Source: Atriophallophorus winterbourni (Eukaryota; Platyhelminthes; Trematoda; Plagiorchiida; Microphallidae). Taken from it: a DNA stretch of 64,000 nt. The position numbers and the translations under genes were made by a program. Below are positions 31,715-43,929 of the stretch, one piece after another; position 1 is the first letter of the stretch, and every line of letters begins with the position of its first letter. Below the pieces are notes generated by a model. It saw only the letters and a list, made by a program, of their open reading frames with translations. It made no database searches and was not told the origin of the DNA. The stretch is from NCBI GenBank assembly GCA_013407085.1, contig JACCGJ010003449.1, positions 1-64,000 on the forward strand, given 5' to 3'.

Positions 31715-33600
31715 TTGCGACTGTTAAAGGCTTGTCTGCCCAAAACATCCCTCGTCCGTAAAAAGTTACGGAGCCAAAGCCACCTGCTCATCTGAAGGTT
31801 CAGCGAAAACCCTCAGGTTCGAAACTAAAAGTCACGGTGCAAAATAATCCCAAAGTGGGCATGATAGGTATTCCATCTAAGGTAGTTGAAACGTCCAGCA
31901 ACCAGCTAAAGCGCCAGGCACACTGTGTACATTCGCTCCATGGACTAAGCGTGATTTGCACCAACGTAAAGGAAACGAGTGCCACCTTACTAGGGGATAG
32001 GCTAAAGCACGATAAAGAAGAATGGAAAAGGTTGTGCGACAGCATGGACTTGGGGCCAGTTGAACCACGATCATTAATACGACTGAATCTTAAACCGACT
32101 TCCTCAAATATGGAACAGCCAAGACTGCTTAAAATCACGGTCAACACTAAGGGGATCTAGAAAACATCCTACTATACGTTTTTTCTGCGTAGAGAGTGTT
32201 CAGAGACAACTGCAAGGATCTTCGCTGATGTGTCCTGGTGATAAAGGGACCGGAACTCCTAGCAACATGACCAAGCGAAGCAGGGGGATGATCGAAGTTT
32301 AATCCTTTTGAGATTCCCAGATGCTGATGAAGCAACTGATAAAGCAGTGCAGCGCAAACGCCATCAGCTACAATGGAGATTCCTTAGTGATATACTTTGC
32401 TTGCATCATGTAGCTGTGACAGACATGTTCCGCATCCCCAAATCTACGAATTATAAGGGCATCGGTTCTAAGCCTATTAAAATAACGTTAAACACGATCA
32501 ATCTTCGTAGGGAAAATGGGCGCAGACTAATGCCACGAGAAATTAGACTAAGCGCATCGGAACTTCATATTGGTCAGATAGATGCACCACAATATCCAAT
32601 AGAAACACCACCAAGTCAATCAGTAGTTGACGTGTCAGAAATAAATGCCGCCGATACTATAGATCACTGTATTCCAACAGTACAACCTCAAAACGAGCAG
32701 CCATCCTTGCAAGCAAAATGCCTCCAGATGCCGACTTTGGATGAGTCTGCCTAACATATATTCTGCATTCCATTGTTGAGAAAAACAACACACGATGTCA
32801 TGGAAACAAAATCGGCTAACTGCATACAGTTTTTCTGAAATGTTCACCAGACATCATCGCCGTAACGGAAACGTGGCTACAGACTCACCAAATAAATAGT
32901 CAACTAGAATTACCCGAAATGTCACTTATTCGCCATGACCGTGAAACGAGAATAGGAGAAGTAGCTTTGTATTACAGCCAATACCTTTTGTACCTTGAGA
33001 TAACGGATTCTGACATCGTGTTACTGGATTCACCATGGTACTCCTTCCGATTAGTATACGGCAAATGCTTTGTTTTGAGAGTAGTACATAGCCCAACGTC
33101 TGCTTAGGAAAATTCTTATCTGACCCTACTCGGCAAAATTTGCATGGTCATTTCCAGATTCACTCGAGGATTGTTAATTATGTGTAACTTCAATTTACCG
33201 AACCTGCATAGCAGTACAATTCACCCAGAAAACTTCCTTGGACGATATTCCTCTTTATAACCACATTGCATGTAATTCCGGATACCCGATGTACCTTCTC
33301 TCCTGGATCTAGTTCTGACAAGCATTGAACATGAAATTGATAAAGTTCCTTACGGAAGTCTACTGGGACAAAAGTGATCACGTTGTCATCCAGTTTGATT
33401 ATCTGTTAGAAGCGGTAAGAACAAATGATATCCGTAAAACAGTTAGGTGAATAAACATTATGGCTTTGGTTGATGCTCTTAAAAACACGATTAACAACCA
33501 ACCGGAAACATACAACGTACATGAGTTTTGGGTATGGCTAATATCTAATCTCAAGAATTTTTTCTCAGGAACTCAAGCGAAAACCTTGAATTTATACTAA
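31715..33600 (+). mobile_element. CR1-like LINE fragment (ORF1 and endonuclease)
   Basis: Same family as 9110-13632 but on the plus strand. ORF1 pieces at 31837-32160 (LLGDRLKHDKEEWKRLCDSM) and 32308-32754 (ADEATDKAVQRKRHQLQWRF, FRIPKSTNYKG, SVVDVSEINAADTIDH). Endonuclease pieces at about 32820-33590 (MSLIRHDRETRIG; VLRVVHSPTSA; SDHVVIQFDY in shifted frame). Stops and frameshifts throughout. The RT core is missing; a divergent RT tail begins near 33700. Confidence 0.82.
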
Positions 33601-33699
33601 GAAGCCAAACTCATAAGTTGTTGATGGTACGAAACATTGCTTGGCGCACCAACGGCAAAACCCACCATGAGAGACCTGTGAAACATTCGAGGATTAGAA

Positions 33700-34440
33700 T
33701 TCTAAGCTCTGAAGACGCAATTCATGGGTATGCGCTGCTTAATACCCCCTGGTAGTATCATTCTCAACAATACAACACTCGCCTCTTCTAACGAAATCAA
33801 AGACCTAGGATTTAGATATTCTTCATCTCTTAATTTCAAAGAACAAGTAAGATTTCTCATAGCAAGAGCTAGACAGAATTTTGGATTGATCAATCAAAAA
33901 TTCCTCCTTCGTGAAAGTAGACTAAGTCTATATGAAATGAAAGTATTACCGATTCTTGACTACTGTAATATAGCCTAATATCGCATTGCTAGGCGTGACT
34001 GTATACTCTTAGAAAGCCTTCAACGTAGAATTAGCAAAATCATGTTGGGTCACTCTAATCATTCATCTTATCAAATACGATGCAATCTACTAGACATTGA
34101 CCCGCTATGGTTATGTAGAATTCGCCTTCATCTTTTTCTTTTCTTCCGAATCATCACAAAGCACCAAGTTAGGCTTAGGTCCACAATGCGCTTCCAAGAT
34201 TGTAATCGTTATGTACGACGTACCTAAATGAGGCTATTACATGTTCCCCTTACTCGCACTAAAAATTGACAAAACTTCTTTTTAATTAGGTATGCGCATC
34301 TTTGGAATTCTCTTCCACTCCATTTTCGCATGTGCACTTCTACAGGTAAATTTAAAGCACTCGTAGAATCTCTTACTGCTCCATCGCTATGCGAAATTCT
34401 CAAAATAAACACTTCTATAGAAAATATATTTTGTCACGGT
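33700..34440 (+). mobile_element. CR1-like RT C-terminal fragment
   Basis: Frame 33724-33978 has IKDLGFRYSSSLNFKEQV, LYEMKVLPILDYCNIA, the thumb block of CR1/jockey RTs. After a stop it continues with ESLQRRISKIMLGHSNHSSY, VRLRSTMRFQDCNRY and HLWNSLPLHFRM. It is closer to the fragment at 8561-9010 than to the 9219-10981 RT, so it is likely a second subfamily joined here by deletion or insertion. Confidence 0.75.
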
Positions 34441-36129
34441 ACACCTGGTTATTAAACCAATTGTAAGTATTTTGTACATTATCACACACATATAACAGTT
34501 CACAATGTCCGAAATACATGGTGTCATTAAGTATCAGGTTACCTAATGTCTATGTATGTTGCACCAAAACCTGGGACTCGTAGTATATGTATCTATACGT
34601 ATTGTATCTCTTTAGAATTATTTTACCCAGCTTCTGGTTTAAACCTAGTTATCCTTATTGTTTTTATCCAGGTTTCTATCTTAAACAAATTTCTCTAAAT
34701 AAAAAAATTCAAAAGATCTAAAAAATTAATTTTTTTGATCATCTGCTGCTGTAGTGTCAGGTTACCTAGGGTCTAGGCATGTGTCGTCACGTTGCTGCAT
34801 ATCGTCATCGTAACCGTGCGTTTTGTAATCATTTTTATCATATGAACATATCCCTAACCGTTATTCGCTTATTTTAAATACATTTATGTATGAAAACATG
34901 CTTTACCATAACGTATTTATTAAAAAACAAAAAAAGGAAAAAACGTCAAAAATGGCAAAATATTGTTTTTTGTGATTTTTTTATCGTTCAGAATCGATTT
35001 ACTGTTTCACTTTGATAACCTGTCACCATGATGGTGAAGAGAATATCTTTAATTGTGTTCCAGTTTCTCCGACTCCCAAACTAACTCCGATACTGGCCCT
35101 TGCTTCTTCCGCATATGTATATGTATATGTATACCGAAAATCCACAATCGTATACGAAAAGATTTCTTTATTTATAAATACTCTCGTTTATGGAATTTAC
35201 TTCACAATAATATAAGATTGAGCACTTCACAAACTTCGCATTTCATTCGTTTATTATTATGTGAAGTTTTGTTGCATATAGTAGAGCTTATAAATTTCCT
35301 TTTTATAGTTGAATTTACGTTGCATGGGCGTTAAATCCGGTTTTAAGACCACACTCGAGAACCTTGGAATACTGTTTAAAAGTTTTTATTATCAAGTAAA
35401 TACGATGCAAAACTCTTATCTGTGAATTTTATTAAAATAGGAGTACGTTGTTTAATTGTTTTTACGTAGTCGGACTACAGTGAAACATTCTATGGGGATG
35501 CCATATATTGAAAAGATACATTTTTTGAACGAGTTTCTCTTTGATATATTTCCGTGCTCATGGTTTCTATAAACTTAATGCTTGAATCAATATATCTTTG
35601 TCAATACCTATATCAGAGTTCATGAGTGATAAAAGAGGTTTCCAAGATTTACAGGTGGAATTGTATAATGGTAGTTCATTTCTAACTTCTGACAATTCCG
35701 ATTCTATTTTATTCAATTTTATCAGAATAACTGAAGTGTCAGTGTCTAATCTGACAGTACAATTACTAGGCTTAGATAATTTACATACCTTAATACGAGA
35801 AGATAATAATGTTTTTGAGTGCATTTTCTTCACCGGAAATATTTAATGTATTCAACAGATATTATTTTAATGAAATTGAGAAAAAATATGTAAAGAGAAT
35901 ACGTTGAATATAGGCAGAGTAAATGTAATCAGTGAATTGGGATCAGGTACCGAATTCGAGCAGCCCGCGACCTTGACTGTAAGAATTGTACAAACGAATC
36001 GAGTGTTTTCAGTTTCTCATAAAAAAATGATTATATTGGACCGTCCAACGATACTAAAATTGCTTCAGTTTCTCTAATCATAGTTCACTCGTATGTGACA
36101 CTGAAATTCACCTCAACGAACATTATCAG

Positions 36130-36250
36130 GGTGGCACCATTTCCTATTGATCATTTATATAGCCCAAACTGTAAAAGGGAGCGATGTGCTGCTCCCATCC
36201 CCCATAATTATACTCCACTACCGGTTTCTGGCTGTTTGCCATCATTAGGT
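36130..36250 (+). CDS. Possible orphan exon
   Basis: Between an AG (ttatcag) and a GTGAAG donor the frame stays open for about 40 codons with RVAPFPIDHLYSPNCKRERC and PHNYTPLPVSGCLPSL. Proline- and cysteine-rich content is unlike the AT-rich surroundings. No family recognised and no partner exon found; could be chance. Confidence 0.2.
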
Positions 36251-37496
36251 GAAGACAGTGAGATTAGGTTCAGTGAGCTTTAAAACAGTGGATAAATGAT
36301 AAATGATACTTAAATACCACTGTTGCATAAAGTTCGTACAACGTTCATGTTCATGTTCTTTTCATTATCTGCTGGAGAATAATCGTGTATGGAGTCAAAA
36401 AGTAAACAGATAAACAATGACTTATAGAACGACAAATACGTCAGTTTTTCTACGTGACTGTATTGATTTTAAATGGAAAATCTCCTGACATATGAACCAT
36501 ACAGATTGAAAGTTGCTGGTCTTACTTAAAAATGCACACCTGATATCAGGCCTAAATCATAGAAAAAAATTGACCTTTATAGATGAAGGTGGTTATCACT
36601 GCGTAGAATGGAAACTTATTAACGACTGGATTTGAAGCCCCTGAGTTCTAGTGGGAAATTCTACTTGCAACATTAGGTGAGTACTTCCTTGACAACATGT
36701 ATATAGGTATCACAATCAGATGTATATATGAACTTTTAGACAAAGTTCAAAAAGCAACTATTCACAGAAACCGAAGGCTCGGTGAAGAAATATAATTAAA
36801 TTCAAGAATTTCACGAAACTGCAAATTTTATTTCAGCAAATTCTACATAATGCGCGATGTGAAGGAAGTGAAATTAGATATAAACGAAGACTTTTCTCGC
36901 AATTTTCTCTTTTAAGATGACTTTAGTCAGACTTATTGTTTTATAAAAGCTCAGTGGTTACAATGCAGAGTTTTGACGTTTCTCAGTTAATAAAATGTAA
37001 ATCCTACTTCTTTTGACATATCCTCGACCGCTCCTTTTTTAATTCACAGTTTATTTCTGACCTTGGGATGATGCATTTTTGCCGTAATCATTGACAAAAG
37101 AACTAGAAATGGTTTGACTCGTGTGCAATATTTTACATACTTTATTGCGTTCGCAGTAATTACACTATTCAGCCAAACAATGCGGTTATTCTTTATTATT
37201 TTTCTACTCATTAAATACAATACCCCTTTTATTGACAAATCATTGTTTGAATGTCTGCATTATTATTCAAGTTTTGCGCATTACTCTCAGTAGAAACAAA
37301 CGTAATTACAAATTTTATCCAATATACTTTTTGTTTTAGGAATAATTTTGCCTTATTTTCATTTATAAATAAACACTCGTATGGCGAATCTGAACCGAAA
37401 ACTTCTGTCACTTTTCTGGCAAGCACACTGGATAATATACTGCTGAAATATTTTCTTCAGATCAATGGTACTTCATTCAATCTGCATCAATATATC

Positions 37497-37497
<1 letters not shown>

Positions 37498-37533
<36 letters not shown>
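37498..37533. repeat. (TA)n microsatellite
   Basis: About 34 bp of TA repeats. Confidence 0.9.
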
Positions 37534-37537
<4 letters not shown>

Positions 37538-37739
37538 ATCATGTTTAACATGCCTTGGACTTCCAAGAATAAAATTTATTTATTTATATCAAATGTTTTT
37601 CCCTCTTAAACAATTGCGGTCCAATTTGTTCCTTTCTTATGGTATCTAGATATTCCGTAATTATTTTTAGATGTATTTCGATGGATGTTTCGAAAGATAA
37701 ATAAATAACCTAGCAAACAAGCATGAACTAATCATTACC

Positions 37740-38400
37740 CATATGAGATAGTAATAACATCAGGAGTTTGAGTTTCGTGTGCAGTAGCTGATGCGAAATT
37801 ATCGACAACATCCATGTCTATGAGTTTGGCGATATCAGTTGTGTGTTTCACAACTTTAGAAACCTTGCGGAGGCACTTTCGTGGTTAAGGTGTGTTGTCA
37901 GGCTTGATTAACACATTAAAAAATTGCGGTAAAAGTTTTAATACTGGTTGGTTATTAATTATGTGCGACGCATAACTTTCTTCGGCAATTTATTTTTAAA
38001 ATCGGTGCATTAATACGATTGGGAGGTTTTCTCACTCTAGTAACAGATGCTGAGTCTATGGGGAAGCCATATCGCGACAGAAATATCTTTTTGAGGTCGA
38101 CGAAAGGATATCTGTCAGCCACGTTAAGAAGAATAAGATTTTTGGCACGACTTCGACGCTGCTCAATTTTTGAGGTTAGGGACTCTATAAATCGACCCGT
38201 ACGTTGAAGAAAATGAGATCCTTATACACAAATACGGTCAATTAAAATGGTAAGAGGCTCTAAGATATTAAAAATGTTCGAAACCGTGGACAGCTTAGAC
38301 GTGACGGAATCGATCTTGTTGTCTAGGTTCTGTACCGTGGACAGGATCGTAGACATATTTTCGTCCAGAACAACTGAACATTTTTTTTAATCGAGATGTA
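37740..38400 (-). mobile_element. LINE ORF1-like remnant
   Basis: Minus-strand frames give a heptad-rich segment (STILSTVQNLDNKIDSVTSK ... IFNILEPL) followed, after a stop, by IEQRRSRAKNLILLNVADRY and LKKIFLSRYGFPIDSASVTR. The order coiled coil then 'R-R-S-R-x-K-N-L-I-L-x-N-V' is that of CR1/L2-type ORF1 proteins. Broken by at least two stops. Confidence 0.45.
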
Positions 38401-40200
38401 GTACGGTATGCTGTTCTAGACGATTTCGAATGTTTGTAATGCGACATAAGAATCCGGAATAAAATACATTCGTATATTTATACGGAATTTAAACGCCGTG
38501 TGAAGAACATAGCAACATTGAATGAAGCATGTTTAGCTAATGTTTTGTCTTTGTTTCAAATATTAAAAGCATATACAATAATAATTTCCTTCAATTGAGC
38601 TTCAATTTGAAATATTTCGTGACATCCTTTTGAAATTCATTTGAACTAAGTGCAAAAATGACTAAAGTGCTAAACGTTTCTGAGGTCCCTTAGAGTGAAT
38701 TATAATTACATGTCTGATTTTTCGTTCAGTATATGCTAGGAGCCTACATGAATTAGGCATAATTTTTAAGCTGAGTGTTATACGGGTTTTAAAAAAATGG
38801 TTTCAGATTTTCCTCAATAATTGAAAGTGCCATTTTACTGCGTCAAAACAAATACTCGAAGTAAAATTTTTATTACTGCCGGAAAACGTTAAGTTAATCT
38901 GAATGTTGAAGCAGCATGATTTTGTAATCATCCAGAAACTTTAAGCCAAATTTTTGAAGAGTAAATATTTAGACATAAATAATGACAAGTAGGGAAATTT
39001 TTCTTATAAAGTAAATGCTTAAAACATGCAATTATCTATCAATAATATTACATGTTATGAAATGAAAATAACACATTAAATATTTTTCAGAGTGATTCAG
39101 TGGTATATGAAGTACTTTAATCATTCAAAAAATAAACGATATCATTAAGTTGCGGGGAAAATCATCTGATTCCCCTAATACCTAAACTTTCGAACACGTT
39201 ACCATAACGTCAATCGTTCTCCACTGTTGGGGCGATCAGAATTAAGTTTATATTTACAAAAATTGTTGGATGTGTATCTTTTCGCTTTCAATCCAGAATA
39301 TATTGAAGTAATATGATATAACTGCATATAAATAAATTATAACAGTGTGAAGTTTACATCAAACAGGTATAATAATAGAATAAATATTTTAAAATCACTT
39401 AGTTACGTCATCTTACTATGCAAACTTACAACAGATCACGCATTACATGACTTGGTTTATCCTAGAATTTACACTATTATATTTTAAATAATAATTTGTT
39501 TAATTATTATTATTTGGAATGTTATTTATTTTTATTTTCATTTTGTTTAGATAACAAACTTTTGACATACTCAATTTACTTTTCACATACAGCTTTATTT
39601 AAATACTGACTGAGTGAGTGCATTAGCGAATATTCGAACGGAATGAAAGATATAAATGTTTTACACTTCAAGGCTTCAGAAGATCAGATTAGCACAATAA
39701 TTTTACGGTTGAAATGCGTAAGTGCAGGAAATGGAAATTATCTCCAATCTGGTTTTTAAATTATCAAACAATTTGTGTTACAAGATTGATCGTTTAAACT
39801 TGGAAAATGAACTTTTATTTATTCATGGATTTATTCATAGATGATAGCGAGTTGAGATATACTTTCAATATATTGGCATATTTAGGCCAGTGAACCTTTC
39901 AACTAGAGCGCATACAACAAAGCACGCGAATAATCACAGTCTTGTAAGTCATTCGCATAACTATTTTAGTGAAACAGTGTTTATCTCGTGCAATTAGCTA
40001 CCTCAAGAACTGATCGTTTGCAAGCCGGTAGACGCATTCTGAGGGTGTGTGAATGATTTGTAGCGGTTGATCCAACCGAGATTTCACCACGTTTCAGATT
40101 TCACCACTGCCTTTTGATTATTGTACCCAATAACTCGGAACACACTTATCAACTTAACACGGCATACAAATTCAAACCAATCACACACGATTAACTTATC
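38401..40200. other. No recognisable feature
   Basis: Very AT-rich, no long frame, no named repeat. Confidence 0.4.
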
Positions 40201-40203
40201 ATT

Positions 40204-40336
40204 AAACAGAACACGTGAGCAGCGTCAATAATATATTCAAATTGTGTACATATTTGCATGTTTGCATTATAAAAAAGCAATGACCAAATGTGTAAGATAA
40301 GTAAAATAAAATATGCAATGATGAAAACACCATAGA
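40204..40336 (-). repeat. Dispersed repeat D, copy 2
   Basis: Partner of 5650-5771, with a similar minus-strand peptide around MQICTQFEYI. Confidence 0.75.
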
Positions 40337-40529
40337 CTCGTCGCATGAGCGCTTTCCAGATTTTCCTTCTTGAATGGCTAATCACAGATTGATAAGTTTA
40401 ACATAGAGTAAGTTTTTGTATTTCATTATGCATTTTTCTATATCCAACCAAAAGTGAATACCACACGAATAAATCATAAACTGGTATTATATTATATTAC
40501 ATTCTGACTGTAAACACGAATAACTCCAT

Positions 40530-40570
40530 CACGAAATTCTCACCAGCTTGATAAAGAGAAACACTTTCCT
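40530..40570. repeat. Hairpin-bearing motif F
   Basis: Contains 'ttctcaccagcttgataaag' then 'agaaacac'. Copies of the same short inverted repeat occur near 40796, 45028, 35018, 5980 and 29195. Confidence 0.45.
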
Positions 40571-40789
40571 CCTTTTTTAGTCTCAGCTAAAAGACGAAAT
40601 CTACCCGTAGAACGGTTTTGATAACACTCAACTTATCGTCGCCTGTCACATACGCCGGGCATATAAAAGTATAAAAAGAATCAAATTTGGCAGCGGTGGG
40701 TGCTTTTCAAATTAAAAAAACCATTAAAATGATATTATATATTCCCTCGTTTTAAATGTCAAGTTTTAAATGTACGTACAAATTTACCA

Positions 40790-40830
40790 TAGCTAACCTC
40801 TCACTGGCTTGGTAAAGAGAAACACCTTCT
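40790..40830. repeat. Hairpin-bearing motif F
   Basis: 'aacctctcactggcttggta' then 'aagagaaacacc'. Confidence 0.45.
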
Positions 40831-40899
40831 GATTTTCCCAGTCGCAGCTACAAATACTGATACCGAAGGATGGCCTGGAAAACATCTGACGACGAGAAT

Positions 40900-41035
40900 A
40901 CTAAATCACAATGAACCAACTTTGGCGGTGGTGAGCGCTCATTTGAAGCTTTCCATCGCCAGAAATTCTGGATGCTCGATTGGCTTATTAGCCATTTAGA
41001 GTCCTGTGTCAACTAAACTGAACTGAACTAAACAA
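40900..41035 (-). repeat. Repeat C copy
   Basis: Inverse complement of the 28420-28530 copy: 'agaaattctggatgctcgat' and an (ACTGA)n end. Confidence 0.7.
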
Positions 41036-41344
41036 CGACAACAATTCAAGACGCTTCATTGGTTAATCAGCTACTTATACTCATGTGTCTATTGAACTGA
41101 ACTGGACGTTAATGGTGCGCGATAACTTCATCTAATTAATTTCACGCGGGTTATTCAACGTTTAATTTTTCTGCTTTTCGCCGTCTGTTCGAATTTTTCT
41201 GCATAAATATACTCCATTCAATGTTTTTGTTTACAATTAGAATTTTTTCATCTGCCGGTTCTGTCGTCGAGATTCATTGGCATATTCACCTTTAGATTTT
41301 TAGAGTTGGGGGGTGAACCATAGGTACCTTCTGCACAAACTAAG

Positions 41345-43891
41345 TATGTGTGGCGTCACAGGTGACTGACACGCCTTCTCTATTGGACCTCTTACTGACG
41401 AATGACGAGTTGATGATTGAGGAAATCTTGAGTGAAACTCCGTTGGGCAAAAGCGACCATATAGTTTCACTTTTGACTTTGTGTGCTATGCTAACTACCT
41501 CAACCATGAGGACTCTCAGTTACGGACGGTCACTGACTACGGCATTTTCTATGACGTTGTAGCCGCCAATAGCTTCGATTTCATGTTAGAGGACGGTCCG
41601 GATTCAGCTTGGCAAAATTTTGTTACCAAGTGGCACCAGATGCTAGAGCTTTTTCCAGTCTCAAAACCCGTCCTGCGAAAAACCACCGACACATTCATTC
41701 GGAGCAGAACTCGTAAATGGATGTGCCGCAGAAATGCCGCGTGGACTGAGTTCAAACTGACACAACTGCCAAATGATTGGGAGTGTTACAGAAAATTACG
41801 AAATCATTGCACGGGACTGGTGCGCCAGCATAAATTTGATTATCAAAGTAAACTCACCGGTCAATTCCTGGAAAACAATAAGCTCTTGTACAAATTTATC
41901 AACATTAAACGGAAGGTTCAGACTGGTATCCCTTCGCTTACCACCAAGTACGGCAACACGACTACCACAAAGGAAGCTGCAAATGCTTTGAAGGAACATT
42001 ATATGCCAATATTTCAAGGATCTTCGGTGTCTCCTTATATCTCTCTTCCTCCTTTTTCATCTTTTCTTATTTCAAGTGTTGATTTTACCCCTTCGGCCGT
42101 CCGAAACAAAATTTTGCAACTGCGCACCAACTCGTCCCCGGGAATCGACGGCATTACACCGAAAGCATTGCAGGCGGTTGCCGATCAGCTTTCTGAACCT
42201 CTAGCTCACTACTTCCAGCGTTTATTGGATGCCTCCGAAGTCCCAGATGGCTGGAAAGACGGAATAATCACCCCACTTTTTAAAAGTGGCAACCGCAGTG
42301 ACCCAGCAAATTATCGCCCGGTCACGTTGCTTCCTGTCCTCTCGAAGGTGATGGAATCGATTATCGCCGATCACATCATGACTGTGATGGAGCGCTCGAA
42401 TGTACTCACAGCGGGGCAGCATGGTTTTAGGCGGAGTCGATCTTGCACTTCTAACTTACTATTCGCCAAGGACCATTGGATCAAAGTCGCTGATGAAGGG
42501 TATGGTGTAGACGTCATATATTTAGACTTCTCCAAGGCGTTTGACAGAGTTGATCATGCGATACTCCTTGAGAAATTACGAGCAATTGGAATAGGTCCTC
42601 CGCTGTTAACATGGATGGCAGCATTTCTTGGTCCCAGATTTCTGCGTGTACGAGTCAGGGATGAGCTCTCCGAACCTTTCCCAGTTTACTGCGGCGTACC
42701 CCAAGGATCCGTTCTTGGTCCGCGTTTGTTTTTGTTGTTTATCAACGATATTACAAAATATGTGACATCTCCACTCGTTCTATTTGCCGATGATATAAAA
42801 TTATGGCGCGTCATCCGCTCACCCACGGACAACAGAGATCTACAGTCGGACCTCACCTCATTACAGTGCTGGGCCGCTTGTAATAATCTCCCGTTCAACA
42901 CCGACAAATGTCGCGTACTATTGGTGCGTCGGCGAGGAGATCCCGTGTACTCTCTAGGTGGAACTCGCTTACAGATCTGCAAGCAGGAGAAAGACCTCGG
43001 CGTGTTGATGCAAGACGATCTGGGTTGTTCTGCTCAGTGCGCCCATGCATCCTCCGTAGCGAACCGGAATGTTGGACTTCTCAGAAGAGCGTTCGGTTCG
43101 TTTGACCCCCGGCTTTTCAAGCACCTATTGAATGCGTATGTTCGACCACACTTGGAATATGCAGATTCCGTCTGGAATCCATGGTTAAAGCGCGATCAAC
43201 ACATCATGGAGCAGCCCCAACGACGAGCTACGAAGTTAGTCAAGTGTTTGCGTTACATGAGCTACGAAGCTCGACTCCAAGTGCTTAATCTCTTCTCCAC
43301 CAAGTACCGTCGCATTCGCGGCGATATGATTTTGACTTACCGCATTTTGACGGAAGATGGACACCCGTGCAGCGGGATGCTGTCGTTGGCCCCACCTTCC
43401 GGGAATCGCGGACACCACCTCAAGTTATCCCAACAGTACAGCTGACTTGAATGCCGAAGCAATTTTTTCGCGCTTCGAGTCCCTCGCACCTGGAACTCGC
43501 TACCCCCATCAGTTATTTCCGCCGCTCTCTTAGCATTTTTAAGGAGCGCCTTGATCTCCACTTTTTCAATATACTGCGCAATTTTTAACTTCATTCATAT
43601 TTGTACTCATTGATACTGCACCCTTCTTTTCTTTCCAGCGTATATTCGCGTTCACATTCCTTCGAAAATGCCCAAACTTCCACGGACCCATATTTCGAAC
43701 ATTGTCGTGTGGTTACCCTACAAGCTTTGGGCTTGAACCCCAACCTTTTAACTGTCCAAGAACGCACCCATTATCCCCGTCCATAACAATCACTTTTAAT
43801 TTCGACCCATTATGTACAATATCCTGTGGTTATTTTTAAGCTTGCAGCTATTTTTACCACAATAAACTATTGACTATTGACTACATCGATG
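41345..43891 (+). mobile_element. CR1-like LINE, 5' truncated, well preserved
   Basis: Starts within the endonuclease (SLLDLLLTNDELMIEEI ... LGKSDHIV, 41350-41480), has one frameshift into the RT, then an open frame to 43445, a single in-frame TGA and a further in-frame 48 codons to 43591 (RVPRTWNSLPPSVISAALL). A 3' UTR of about 300 bp ends with AATAAA and repeated ATTGACT units (43861-43885), a CR1-like short-repeat tail. Distinct family from the 9110-13632 element. Confidence 0.88.
41481..43445 (+). CDS. CR1-type reverse transcriptase (ORF2 C-terminal part)
   Basis: 654 codons. From the N-terminus: a basic linker between endonuclease and RT; fingers LRTNSSPGIDGITPKAL and NYRPVTLLPVLSKVMESI; palm VIYLDFSKAFDRVDHAILL (first Asp), CGVPQGSVLGPRLF and the catalytic pair in LFADDIKLW; thumb EKDLGVLMQDDL and YVRPHLEYADSVWNPWLKRD; then RRIRGDMILTYRIL. 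All RT catalytic residues are present. The stop at 43443-43445 removes only the last ~48 residues, which continue in the same frame with the conserved WNSLP. The endonuclease upstream is in another frame and truncated. It would copy element RNA at a nicked target. Confidence 0.9.
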   Translation: MCYANYLNHEDSQLRTVTDYGIFYDVVAANSFDFMLEDGPDSAWQNFVTKWHQMLELFPVSKPVLRKTTDTFIRSRTRKWMCRRNAAWTEFKLTQLPNDWECYRKLRNHCTGLVRQHKFDYQSKLTGQFLENNKLLYKFINIKRKVQTGIPSLTTKYGNTTTTKEAANALKEHYMPIFQGSSVSPYISLPPFSSFLISSVDFTPSAVRNKILQLRTNSSPGIDGITPKALQAVADQLSEPLAHYFQRLLDASEVPDGWKDGIITPLFKSGNRSDPANYRPVTLLPVLSKVMESIIADHIMTVMERSNVLTAGQHGFRRSRSCTSNLLFAKDHWIKVADEGYGVDVIYLDFSKAFDRVDHAILLEKLRAIGIGPPLLTWMAAFLGPRFLRVRVRDELSEPFPVYCGVPQGSVLGPRLFLLFINDITKYVTSPLVLFADDIKLWRVIRSPTDNRDLQSDLTSLQCWAACNNLPFNTDKCRVLLVRRRGDPVYSLGGTRLQICKQEKDLGVLMQDDLGCSAQCAHASSVANRNVGLLRRAFGSFDPRLFKHLLNAYVRPHLEYADSVWNPWLKRDQHIMEQPQRRATKLVKCLRYMSYEARLQVLNLFSTKYRRIRGDMILTYRILTEDGHPCSGMLSLAPPSGNRGHHLKLSQQYS

Positions 43892-43929
43892 GTTAGACAG
43901 CTTATTAACTAATCGCACTATGTTAGAAT

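Larger units (their letters stand above)
34441..37730. other. AT-rich, gene-poor stretch
   Basis: No recognisable gene. A short (TATGTA)n run lies near 35106-35131, hairpin-bearing motif copies near 35018-35045, an 88-residue minus frame (35833-35567) with an ORF1-like heptad segment (KLNKIESELSEVRNELP), and one possible exon at 36130-36250. Confidence 0.4.
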
